A stretch of 23,469 bases of DNA. Origin: an uncultured bacterium (lineage in GTDB: Bacteria > Bacillota > Negativicutes > Acidaminococcales > Acidaminococcaceae). Positions 14,712 to 22,009 of the stretch are shown here, piece after piece. Within the stretch, counting starts at the first letter, position 1, and every line of letters starts with the position of its first letter. The stretch lies in the NCBI GenBank assembly GCA_905215645.1, contig CAJMQS010000033.1, positions 1 to 23,469 on the forward strand, given 5' to 3'. Below the pieces are notes generated by a model. The model searched no databases and was not told the DNA's origin. It saw only the letters and a list, made by a program, of their open reading frames with translations. The position numbers and the translations under genes were made by a program.

Positions 14712-15830
14712 ATGGCAACTCCCTTGATTGAAAGAATACTGGGTGCTCCTGCAGGGACTGTGGTTTCCTTCCAGCCGGACTGGCTGCTGGTGACCAATGG
14801 TGTAGCCCATCAAGCGGTACTGGAAGCACAGAACGTGGCACAGCCAGCCAAGGTCCAGCTTTATTTTGACCACAATGTCCCGACCGGAGATCCGGAAGCG
14901 TCCCATGTATTCGACATCCTCCGAGATTTTGCTAAAAAATATGGGATTGCTTTCCATCAGGCGCTGGGAAGTGCGTATGAATGCCTGCTCCATATCGTCC
15001 AGCCGGGACAGATCTTGGTGGGCGGCGGCTCTCATGCTTCCATTCTGGGGGCCGCAGGTGCCTTGGGAATCGATGTTAGCCCCTTGGAATTGGCCAGGAC
15101 TTTGGAAAGCGGAAGCTATCAGGTGGTGGTACCAGAGACCTTGACGGTGAGGATCCAGGGAACCCTGCCGGAAGGAATCAGCAGCATGGACGCGGCCTTG
15201 CAGTTTTTAACTGAAAATAAAGATATTTCAGGGAAAATGCTCCAGATCATCGCTCCCCAGTGGAATCTCCATCAGAAAAGCGTATTCTGCAGCATGGTCT
15301 GCGGAACCGGCGCTTTTTCAGCAATTTGTACAGATGCCGGGACGCCTGACCGGGTCCTGAAACTGGACGGCTGCGGAGCCATGGCCGTAGGCCCCTGCGG
15401 CCGCCGGGAAAATCAAAAGACGGCGCCCATCTTCCCAGTTTCCCAACTGCGGGGCAGGTCGGTGGAAGCCGGCCAGATCGGCGGGTATACAGGCGGGACC
15501 ATCGAGGACCTGCGGCGGGCTGACCGTCTGATCCAGGGAAAGCAACTGGCCAAAGGCTTCCGGTTGAGCGTTTGCCCGGCCACCAGCGCAGATTACATCA
15601 AGGCAATGGAGGAAGGAATCATCGAACACTTCATCGATTATGGGGCACAGATCCAGGCAGCAGGGGACCGCAGTGAAGTACGGCAGGGAGCCGGCGTCAT
15701 CGGCAGGGGAGAAACTCTGGTGACTACGGGGCTCTATACCTATGCCGGCTGTATGGGGGTGCCGGACTCCTCCGTGTATACGGCTTCTGTGGAAACGGTG
15801 ATCCGGGCATCCTGGACCAAAAGTTTATAA
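14712..15830 (+). CDS. Aconitase/LeuC-family protein lacking the Fe-S ligands (probable pseudoenzyme)
   Basis: 372 residues, shorter than LeuC (about 420-470). The LeuC fold is recognisable: YFDHNVPTGD (family FDH..P), LVGGGSHASILGAAGAL (family ADSHT..GA.GA), VVPETLTVRIQGTLPEG, GGTIEDLRRADRLIQGK (family GSCTNGR.EDL), and GAQI near the C-terminus. The catalytic parts are gone. The cluster Cys of GSCTN is Tyr259. The C-x-x-C block is replaced by AAGDRSEV. GICH has become GSAY (His to Tyr89). The Asp of DSHT is Gly106. The NRNF.GR arginines are lost. No 4Fe-4S cluster and no ordinary hydro-lyase chemistry is expected. The reading frame is intact with normal codon use, so it looks selected, not decayed. 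It sits 16 nt before an intact homologue and could be its partner or a repurposed isomerase or binding protein. Confidence 0.8.
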   Translation: MATPLIERILGAPAGTVVSFQPDWLLVTNGVAHQAVLEAQNVAQPAKVQLYFDHNVPTGDPEASHVFDILRDFAKKYGIAFHQALGSAYECLLHIVQPGQILVGGGSHASILGAAGALGIDVSPLELARTLESGSYQVVVPETLTVRIQGTLPEGISSMDAALQFLTENKDISGKMLQIIAPQWNLHQKSVFCSMVCGTGAFSAICTDAGTPDRVLKLDGCGAMAVGPCGRRENQKTAPIFPVSQLRGRSVEAGQIGGYTGGTIEDLRRADRLIQGKQLAKGFRLSVCPATSADYIKAMEEGIIEHFIDYGAQIQAAGDRSEVRQGAGVIGRGETLVTTGLYTYAGCMGVPDSSVYTASVETVIRASWTKSL

Positions 15831-15846
15831 AAGGGGAGAAGCAATT

Positions 15847-17643
15847 ATGGAGAAAGTTTTCAGCGGAAGGATCTGGACCTTTGGCAATGATATCGATACG
15901 GATACCATCATCCCCGGCAAGCGAGGCACCATTCCCACCATCGAAGAAATGAAGAAGTATGCTTTTGAGCTGCTGAAACCGGAATTTGGGTCTACGGTAC
16001 GGCCAGGGGATATCCTGGTGGCAGGCAGCAATTTCGGCTGCGGGTCTTCCCGGGAGCAGGCAGCTACGGTCCTCAGCCACAATGGAGTACGGTGCATCAT
16101 CGCCAAAAGCTTTGCTCGGATTTTCTTTCGGAATGCCTTTAACAGCGGCATCATCCTGCTGACCTGTGATGGGATCCAGGATGTGGTAAAGGGAGGTGAC
16201 ATCGTCACTGTCGACCTGGAACAGCACAAGGTCAGCGCCAATGGGAAGGAGTTCCCTGTAGGTGCCATTCCCCAGAATCTTTTCGATATCGTAGCTCACG
16301 GTGGGTTGATTGCCGATACGAAACGGAGATTGGCAGGAGGGTTCCAGCCGGAACCCCATAAGGAACTGGATGACCGGGAACGGCGCAGGAAAGGCTTTAC
16401 CCTGGCGGAAAAGATCCTGCGGAAAAATGCGGGAGTGGAACAGGTCAAACCAGGAGATATCGTGATCTCCCATCCGGATATGTTCATGATCCATGATATC
16501 TATACCCCTTATCTGCTGGATACCCTTCACCAAATCGGAGCCAAAAAAATCTTTGCTCCGGACCGGGTGACCATTGTGTTCGACCATTGCATGCCTACGG
16601 CGGTGGCGAAAAATGACTCGGCTCATTATGATGCAGGACTGGAACTGGCCAAAGAGTACGGAATCGAAAAACTCCACATCGGGGAAGGAATCTGCCACAG
16701 CCTGATGCATGAAAAAAAGTATGCCAGACCGGGCTGCGTAGCCACAGCAACGGACAGCCATACCACCACTTACGGAGGAGCTGGGTGTTTTTGCAGCGGC
16801 ATTGGGACGGCGGAAATGGCGGCGGCCCTGATTACCGGGGAACTGTGGTTCAAGATCCCGGAAGCCATCAAAATCGTCCTGAATGGGCATCTGCCCAAAG
16901 GGGTACTATCTAAAGATGTGATCCTGAAAATCCTGGGAGATATCAAGGCGGATGGAGGACAATACAAGAGCCTGGAATTTACCGGTCCGGCCGCTCATGA
17001 AATGAGCATGGATGCCAGGTTCACTGTGGCCAACATGGCCTTGGAAGCAGGAGCCAAATGCGGTCTTTTTGAGGCAGATCAGAAAACAGCCGATTACTAT
17101 GGCGTCCCCCTTTCGGAAATCGATTGGGTGACCATGGACGAAGAGGCCCAGTACGAAAAAGTCCTGACCTATGATGTGAATGAATTGGAACCCCAGCTGT
17201 CCTGTCCTCAAGGTGTGGATAATGTCCATCCTATCCGGGAGGTGGAAGGGACTCCCATGGATGAAGTTTATCTGGGCAGCTGTACTAACGGGAGCATCGA
17301 GGACCTGGCCATTGCTGCAGAAATCCTGAAGGGAAAACACGTGCCGGAAACCATGCGGTTCATTGTGGTTCCTGCTACCAATGCGGTCTTCAAGGAAGCC
17401 ATCCGGCGGGGCTATATCCGGACCTTCATCGAAGCAGGGGCTGTCATCTGCCATCCTTGCTGCGGGCTGTGCTGCGGTATGCCCTATGGGCTGATGTATG
17501 ACGATGAGCGGATCCTCTCTACAGCCAATCGGAATTTCATCGGCAGGCAGGGAACCAAGAAGACCCTGAGTTATCTGTGCAGTCCAGCAGTGGCAGCGGC
17601 TACGGCTCTTACTGGCGTAGTGACTGATCCTCGGAAACTTTGA
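15847..17643 (+). CDS. Fused aconitase-family hydro-lyase, LeuD-type swivel domain followed by LeuC-type domain
   Basis: 598 residues. Residues 1 to about 165 are a LeuD-like swivel domain (DIDTDTIIP, GSNFGCGSSREQA, AKSFARIFFRNAFNSG). About 183-598 is LeuC-like (FTLAEKIL, FDHCMPT, GICHSL, DSHTTTYGGAG, GSCTNG, NRNFIGR). The 4Fe-4S ligands are intact: Cys479, Cys539 and Cys542. Family members add or remove water from hydroxy-di/tricarboxylates via the enoic acid. In one-chain aconitases the swivel domain is C-terminal, so this order is reversed. The specificity loop after IIP reads GKRGT, not the ARYL common in isopropylmalate isomerases, arguing against leucine synthesis, as does the absence of leuA/leuB here. 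Context suggests citrate/aconitate, citramalate or a similar acid. Confidence 0.88.
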   Translation: MEKVFSGRIWTFGNDIDTDTIIPGKRGTIPTIEEMKKYAFELLKPEFGSTVRPGDILVAGSNFGCGSSREQAATVLSHNGVRCIIAKSFARIFFRNAFNSGIILLTCDGIQDVVKGGDIVTVDLEQHKVSANGKEFPVGAIPQNLFDIVAHGGLIADTKRRLAGGFQPEPHKELDDRERRRKGFTLAEKILRKNAGVEQVKPGDIVISHPDMFMIHDIYTPYLLDTLHQIGAKKIFAPDRVTIVFDHCMPTAVAKNDSAHYDAGLELAKEYGIEKLHIGEGICHSLMHEKKYARPGCVATATDSHTTTYGGAGCFCSGIGTAEMAAALITGELWFKIPEAIKIVLNGHLPKGVLSKDVILKILGDIKADGGQYKSLEFTGPAAHEMSMDARFTVANMALEAGAKCGLFEADQKTADYYGVPLSEIDWVTMDEEAQYEKVLTYDVNELEPQLSCPQGVDNVHPIREVEGTPMDEVYLGSCTNGSIEDLAIAAEILKGKHVPETMRFIVVPATNAVFKEAIRRGYIRTFIEAGAVICHPCCGLCCGMPYGLMYDDERILSTANRNFIGRQGTKKTLSYLCSPAVAAATALTGVVTDPRKL

Positions 17644-17658
17644 GAAGGAAGTGCCGTG

Positions 17659-18555
17659 ATGCTGAAAAATTTTGAACAGATGAAAGAAATGCTCCGGCAG
17701 CAGCCGGGGAAACGGCGGGTGGCAGTAGCTGTAGCCCAGGATGAACATACCCTCCAGGCGGTGAGCCAGGCTGCTCGGGACGGTTTGGTCCGTCCGGTAC
17801 TGATTGGAAAAGAAACAGAAATCCGGGAAATCCTGGAAAAAATCGGCTGCCCAGAACTGGAAGTGGACATCATCGACCTGGAAAATCCGGTGGCATGTAT
17901 CCAGAAAGCAGCGGACTTGGCTCGGGAAGGCCGGGTGGACTGTATCATGAAGGGCAAATGCCAGACCGGGACGTTGATGAAGGTCCTGGTGAACAAGGAT
18001 ACGGGAATCCGCACTGGGGACATCATGAGCCTGGTGGGATTCTTTGAAAGTCCTTATTACCATAAAGTATTCGCCATTACGGATCCGGCTCTTCTGACCT
18101 ATCCGGATCTGGAACAGAAAAAAGCGGAAATCCGTAATGCAGTAGGCGCTTTCCATGCTTTGGGAGAAAAGGATCCTAAGGTGGCCATGCTTGCCGCTGT
18201 GGAAAAAGTGAACCCCAAGATGCCGGAAACGGTGGAAGCGGATGCCATCAAACGGGAAGGTATCCCCGGCTGCACACTGGAAGGGCCCATCAGTCTGGAT
18301 TTGGCCATGGATCCGGAAGCGGCCCGGATCAAAGGCTATGAAAGTCCGGTGGCAGGGGATGCGGATCTGCTGGTGCTGCCGGATATCGTGGCAGCCAATG
18401 CGGTGGCCAAGGCCATCACGGTCATCGGAGGCGGCAGGACCGGTGGGGTGGTCCTGGGTGCAAAAGTTCCGGTTCTCCTGGTTTCCCGGGCCGCTTCTGC
18501 CGATGATAAATACATGTCCATTGTAGTGGCTGCCCTGATCGGCCACGGCTGTTAA
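17659..18555 (+). CDS. ptb: Phosphate butyryltransferase (phosphate acyltransferase family)
   Basis: 298 residues from ATG 17659 (AAGGAAG 7 nt upstream; a GTG lies one codon earlier), the usual Ptb length. It exchanges CoA for phosphate on butyryl-CoA or related acyl-CoAs, giving an acyl phosphate for a kinase. Visible family blocks are AARDGLVRPVLIG, DCIMKGKCQTGTLMKVLVNKDTGIR (the segment carrying the MKG motif and NK-GIR), FAITDPALLTYPD, EGPISLDLAMD and the C-terminal GGRTGGVVLGAKVPVLLVSRA. Only the phosphotransacylase domain is present, without an enoyl-hydratase fusion. With buk two genes on, it makes the ATP-yielding end of the pathway. Acyl specificity (acetyl, propionyl, butyryl) cannot be read from the sequence. 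Confidence 0.93.
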   Translation: MLKNFEQMKEMLRQQPGKRRVAVAVAQDEHTLQAVSQAARDGLVRPVLIGKETEIREILEKIGCPELEVDIIDLENPVACIQKAADLAREGRVDCIMKGKCQTGTLMKVLVNKDTGIRTGDIMSLVGFFESPYYHKVFAITDPALLTYPDLEQKKAEIRNAVGAFHALGEKDPKVAMLAAVEKVNPKMPETVEADAIKREGIPGCTLEGPISLDLAMDPEAARIKGYESPVAGDADLLVLPDIVAANAVAKAITVIGGGRTGGVVLGAKVPVLLVSRAASADDKYMSIVVAALIGHGC

Positions 18556-18574
18556 AAGACAAGGGGAATTTCAT

Positions 18575-19921
18575 ATGAAACAAGATATCCAATTCCAAGT
18601 TTGCGGACTGCAGTTCAAATATTTCCTGCCATTTTTCCTGATCATCATGATCTGTACCTATATGGGCTGGCTGCCTACCACCACGGTCTATGCCAATACA
18701 GCAGGAAAATATGTGGCGACCAACTACATTGCCACTGGAGCTTTCCTGATGGCGGTCGGCGGGCTCTTTTTCTGGCTGGGGGACGCGGTTCCCATCGTCA
18801 ATAAATATCTGGGCGGTGCCTGCCTGCTGCCTCTGTTCGGGGCCTCTCTCATGAATTATATGGGGATGATTCCCCAGACTTTGGTCAATGGATGCCGTGT
18901 CCTGATGAAAACAGGGTTCCAGGATGCCTATATCGCTCTCCTGCTGGTGGGATCCGTCCTGGTCATGGATCGGAAAGTGCTGCTGAAGGCTACCGTGCGG
19001 TATCTGCCCACAGTGGTAGGAAGCCAGGTCTTTGCCTTGGGCTTCTGCATCCTGGGAGGCTGGCTCACCGGGTTCGGCTGGAAAGAAGGACTGTTCTATG
19101 TAGGCGCTCCCTGCATGTCCGGCGGCTCTGCCGGTGCCATGACCACGCTGCCGGCCCTGTATTCCAATCTGGCGGGAAAGGATTTGACGGGGCTGGCAGG
19201 ACAGTTCCTCTGTTATGCCTCCATTTCCAATGTACTGGCCGTACTCTTTGCCGCTGTCGGCGGTCCTCTTACGGAAAAGATCCCTGGTCTCAACGGGCGG
19301 GGGAAGATCCTGATGAACCAAGATGCCATTGAAGCAGAAGATGAAGTCAAAGGGGAAAAGAGAGACGTGACTTCTGCCGATTACAAGAAACTGGGCGGGG
19401 GCATCTTCATGGCTCTGGTCCTCTACCTGGCTGGCGTCCTGCTGGCCCACATCCCGGGGCTGAATCACATTGCCGGCCTGGCTTGGACCATCATCCTGGC
19501 CATTCTGATCAAGACCACCAACATCTTGCCGGAAGATGTGTCCTATGACTGCGTCTATTCCATGCAGTTTGCCCTGAAGGCCATGCTGCCCATGCTGATT
19601 GCCGGCATCGGGGTCTGCTCCCTGCGCATCACCGACCTGACCAGCTATTTCTCCGGCGGCGTGCTGCTTGTGATTTTCTTGGGAGTCTTGGGTGCCATGG
19701 TGGGGGCCATGCTTTTCGGCCGCCTTGCCGGGCTGTACCCCTATGAAGCCGGAGTCACCGCCGGCCTGTGCTGCTGCAATATCGGCGGTTCCGGAGATAT
19801 CGCCGTGCTGACCGCTGCCAAACGGATGGACCTTCTGGCTTTTGCCTCTATTTCCACCCGGATCGGAGGGGCCCTAATGGTCATCTGGCTGGGGCTTCTG
19901 TATCCGCTTTTCATGCTGTGA
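18575..19921 (+). CDS. 2-hydroxycarboxylate transporter (2HCT/CitS family)
   Basis: 448 residues, about eleven hydrophobic segments. The family comprises Na+ or H+ symporters and exchangers for citrate, malate and lactate. The diagnostic C-terminal half is present: the GGSG re-entrant loop (404-407) in CNIGGSGDIAVLTAAKRMDL, then ISTRIGGAL, whose Arg429 corresponds to the substrate-binding arginine of CitS/CitP. The N-terminal copy reads MSGGSAGAMTTLP, i.e. GGSA where GGxG is usual. A charged cytoplasmic loop (about 249-270) separates the halves, as expected. Its location among hydro-lyase and acyl-phosphate genes suggests it brings in the acid that the operon ferments. A terminator follows its stop by 10 nt. 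Confidence 0.93.
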   Translation: MKQDIQFQVCGLQFKYFLPFFLIIMICTYMGWLPTTTVYANTAGKYVATNYIATGAFLMAVGGLFFWLGDAVPIVNKYLGGACLLPLFGASLMNYMGMIPQTLVNGCRVLMKTGFQDAYIALLLVGSVLVMDRKVLLKATVRYLPTVVGSQVFALGFCILGGWLTGFGWKEGLFYVGAPCMSGGSAGAMTTLPALYSNLAGKDLTGLAGQFLCYASISNVLAVLFAAVGGPLTEKIPGLNGRGKILMNQDAIEAEDEVKGEKRDVTSADYKKLGGGIFMALVLYLAGVLLAHIPGLNHIAGLAWTIILAILIKTTNILPEDVSYDCVYSMQFALKAMLPMLIAGIGVCSLRITDLTSYFSGGVLLVIFLGVLGAMVGAMLFGRLAGLYPYEAGVTAGLCCCNIGGSGDIAVLTAAKRMDLLAFASISTRIGGALMVIWLGLLYPLFML

Positions 19922-19931
19922 TGCTGCTTTT

Positions 19932-19977
19932 GCCAGGAGCTGGAAATTTACAAGATTTCCGTTCCTGGCTCTTTTTA
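19932..19977 (+). terminator. Intrinsic terminator between the transporter gene and buk
   Basis: GCCAGGA (19932-19938) pairs with TCCTGGC (19963-19969), and GGAAAT (19942-19947) with ATTTCC (19955-19960), separated by a small internal loop (3 and 2 nt). The loop is 7 nt and TCTTTTTAT follows. The gap to buk is only 20 nt and has no visible promoter, so partial readthrough is likely. Confidence 0.85.
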
Positions 19978-19996
19978 TCCTGTTGGGAGGAATCAT

Positions 19997-21106
19997 ATGA
20001 TGAAGGAATATAAAGTATTTGCCATCAATCCAGGCTCTACATCTACCAAAATTGCCCTTTTCCAGGGAGACGTGGAAGTGTTCAGCAAAAATATCACCCA
20101 TGAAGCTGCTGAACTGAAGCAGTTCCGGGAAATCCTGGATCAGCTGGCTTATCGAAAGGAATCTATCCTGGAAGCTCTCCAAGAAGCCAATCAGAGCCTT
20201 ACTGGTACCGATGCTTTCGTAGGGAGGGGAGGAGGATTGGTCAGTGTGGTAGGGGGTACATATCCCGTCAATGAGAGGATCCTGGCCGATCAGCGCAATA
20301 AAGTCAGTGTCCAGCATCCAGCCATTTTGGGAGCCCAGCTGGCCCATGAATTCGTAGAAGAGTACGGGGGACAGGCTTTCATCGTCAATCCTCCTGATGT
20401 GGATGAGTTCATCGATGAGGCTAGGATCACCGGGCTCAAGGGCCTTTACCGGGAAAGCAAGCTCCATGCCCTGAACCAGAAAGAAGTGGGGATCCGTTAT
20501 GCCAAAAGCCTGGGGAAACGATATGAAGAGATGGATCTGATCATCTGCCATATCGGGGGCGGCATCTCCGTTACCGCCCATCGGAAAGGGAAGATGATCG
20601 ATTCCAATGACATCGCCCAGGGAGACGGACCGATGGCGCCTACCCGCTGCGGTGCTCTGCCGGTGAAAGATGTGGTACGGATGTGCTTTTCCGGAAAGTT
20701 CACAGAAGAAGAAATCTATCAGAAAATCACCAAGAATGGAGGCCTGGTGGATCATCTGGGGACCAGTGATGCCCGGGAAGTGGGAAAAAGGATCGCTGCC
20801 GGGGACAGGTATGCCAAATTGGTCTATGACGCCATGATTTACCAGATTGCCAAACAGGCCGGAGCCATGGCGGCTGTCCTGGAAGGAAAGGTGGACGGTA
20901 TTGTCCTGACCGGGGGCATCAGCTATGATCCCTATGTGGATGCAGAACTGAAACGGAAACTGCAGTTCATTGCGCCGGTTACGGTGATGGCCGGAGAATT
21001 TGAAATGGAGGCACTGGCAGCTGGTGCCCTGCGGGTCCTTACCGGAGAAGAGGAACCCAAAACCTATACGGGGATCCCCTGCTGGAACGGGTTCCATTTT
21101 GGCTGA
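19997..21106 (+). CDS. buk: Butyrate kinase (acetate/butyrate kinase family)
   Basis: 369 residues, near the 355-360 of clostridial Buk. It converts acyl phosphate and ADP to the acid and ATP. The ASKHA motifs are present: NPGSTSTKIALF (phosphate 1), GRGGG, CHIGGGISVTAHRKGKMID with the expected acidic DSND after it (phosphate 2), LGTSDAREV, and LTGGISYD (adenosine). GGGAGG precedes ATG 19997; a second ATG directly follows. It completes the Ptb-Buk pair, although the transporter gene is placed between them and a terminator lies just ahead, so it may be made at a lower level than ptb. The 3' end overlaps the next reading frame. Confidence 0.94.
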   Translation: MMKEYKVFAINPGSTSTKIALFQGDVEVFSKNITHEAAELKQFREILDQLAYRKESILEALQEANQSLTGTDAFVGRGGGLVSVVGGTYPVNERILADQRNKVSVQHPAILGAQLAHEFVEEYGGQAFIVNPPDVDEFIDEARITGLKGLYRESKLHALNQKEVGIRYAKSLGKRYEEMDLIICHIGGGISVTAHRKGKMIDSNDIAQGDGPMAPTRCGALPVKDVVRMCFSGKFTEEEIYQKITKNGGLVDHLGTSDAREVGKRIAAGDRYAKLVYDAMIYQIAKQAGAMAAVLEGKVDGIVLTGGISYDPYVDAELKRKLQFIAPVTVMAGEFEMEALAAGALRVLTGEEEPKTYTGIPCWNGFHFG

Positions 21107-21968
21107 CTGTCGAAAGCTGAAGCCCTGGACATCCTTTTCCCAGACATTTCTCCGTTATGGGAGCATCCTTGCAGGATGTGTCCTGATGGCTGGAGCTTTC
21201 CATATTTTTTTTGTTCCCCATCATTTCCTGACAGGGGGCCTTACCGGGCTGGCCATTATTTTCTACTATCTTTTCGGGTGGCCTCCTGGGATGGTAGGTT
21301 TTCTGCTAAATTTCCCTCTGTTCTATCTGGCCTGGCGGTATATCAGCCGGAAATTCTTTGTGGACAGCCTGATCGGAACTTTCCTTTTTTCAGCAGCCTT
21401 GGATGGGTTGGCTTTTCTCCAGGGAAAAGTCCAGGTAGAGGATCCTATCCTCGGCTTGGCTGCCGGCGGAGTCCTGACAGGACTGGGCTATGCACTGGTT
21501 TTCAGGGCCGGTTCCACCACAGGTGGAGTGGACATCCTAGGGTTCCTGAGCCAGAAATACTACAATGTTTCGGTGGGGACCACCAATTTCCTGTACAATT
21601 TTACCCTGATGCTGTCGGCTCTTTTCTTCCTGGGGCTGACTCCAGTGCTGTACAGCATGATGATGTTCTTTGTGATCTTCAAATCTACCAATACCTTCGT
21701 GGTGGGGTTCGATTTCAAGAAAAGCGTCCTGATCATTACAGAACGGCCGGAAAATATCAGTACCCGGATCATTCATGAACTGGACAGGGGGGTGACCTTC
21801 CTCCAGGGAGAGGGCGCCTATTCCCGTCGGAAACTGCAAGTCCTCTTGGTGGTCCTGAAACTGACCCAGCTGGCCCAGTTGAAGGCCATCGTACAGGAAG
21901 AAGATCCTCAGGCTTTTGTGGCCATACAGGATGTGAATGAAGTCGTGGGAAAAGGATTCACCTGGTGA
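21099..21968 (+). CDS. YitT-family membrane protein with C-terminal DUF2179 domain
   Basis: About 289 residues. Hydrophobic segments (YGSILAGCVLMAGAFHIFFV, LTGLAIIFYYLFGW, FFVDSLIGTFLFSAALDGLAF, AGGVLTGLGYALVF, FLYNFTLMLSALFFLG) are typical of YitT. GSTTGGVDILG is the conserved loop of the family. From about residue 210 the soluble DUF2179 domain follows (VLIITERPENISTRIIHELDRGVTFLQGEGAYS). Function is unknown; transport is often presumed. No ATG lies near the N-terminus. TTG 21099, overlapping the buk stop by 8 nt, is the best start, with only a poor ribosome site (GGAACGGG). Translational coupling to buk would explain this. The palindrome TTCACCTGGTGAA (21957-21969) spans its stop. Confidence 0.8.
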   Translation: MADCRKLKPWTSFSQTFLRYGSILAGCVLMAGAFHIFFVPHHFLTGGLTGLAIIFYYLFGWPPGMVGFLLNFPLFYLAWRYISRKFFVDSLIGTFLFSAALDGLAFLQGKVQVEDPILGLAAGGVLTGLGYALVFRAGSTTGGVDILGFLSQKYYNVSVGTTNFLYNFTLMLSALFFLGLTPVLYSMMMFFVIFKSTNTFVVGFDFKKSVLIITERPENISTRIIHELDRGVTFLQGEGAYSRRKLQVLLVVLKLTQLAQLKAIVQEEDPQAFVAIQDVNEVVGKGFTW

Positions 21969-22009
21969 AAGATTTTTTCTGGCTGCAAATTGACTTTAGG
22001 AGGTAAGCG

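Noticed and set aside
14712..15830. Treating the degenerate aconitase homologue as a decayed pseudogene
   Set aside because: The frame is uninterrupted, has a good ribosome site, normal codon use and normal operon spacing. Loss is confined to catalytic residues, which fits a selected change better than decay.
15847..17643. Leucine biosynthesis (isopropylmalate isomerase)
   Set aside because: No leuA or leuB nearby, domains fused in reverse order, altered specificity loop, and catabolic neighbours.
16906..18546. A 546-codon - strand frame opposite the hydro-lyase and ptb genes
   Set aside because: Spans two real genes on the other strand, is rich in His/Phe/Gln as shadows are, and has no motif.
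19874..21097. A 407-codon - strand frame opposite buk
   Set aside because: Shadow of a clearly identified kinase; no initiation signal or domain.
21957..21985. Terminator at the end of the YitT gene (TTCACCTGGTGAA followed by a T-run)
   Set aside because: The palindrome leaves at most a four-pair stem with a usable loop, too weak to claim, though the GATTTTTTCT tail is suggestive.
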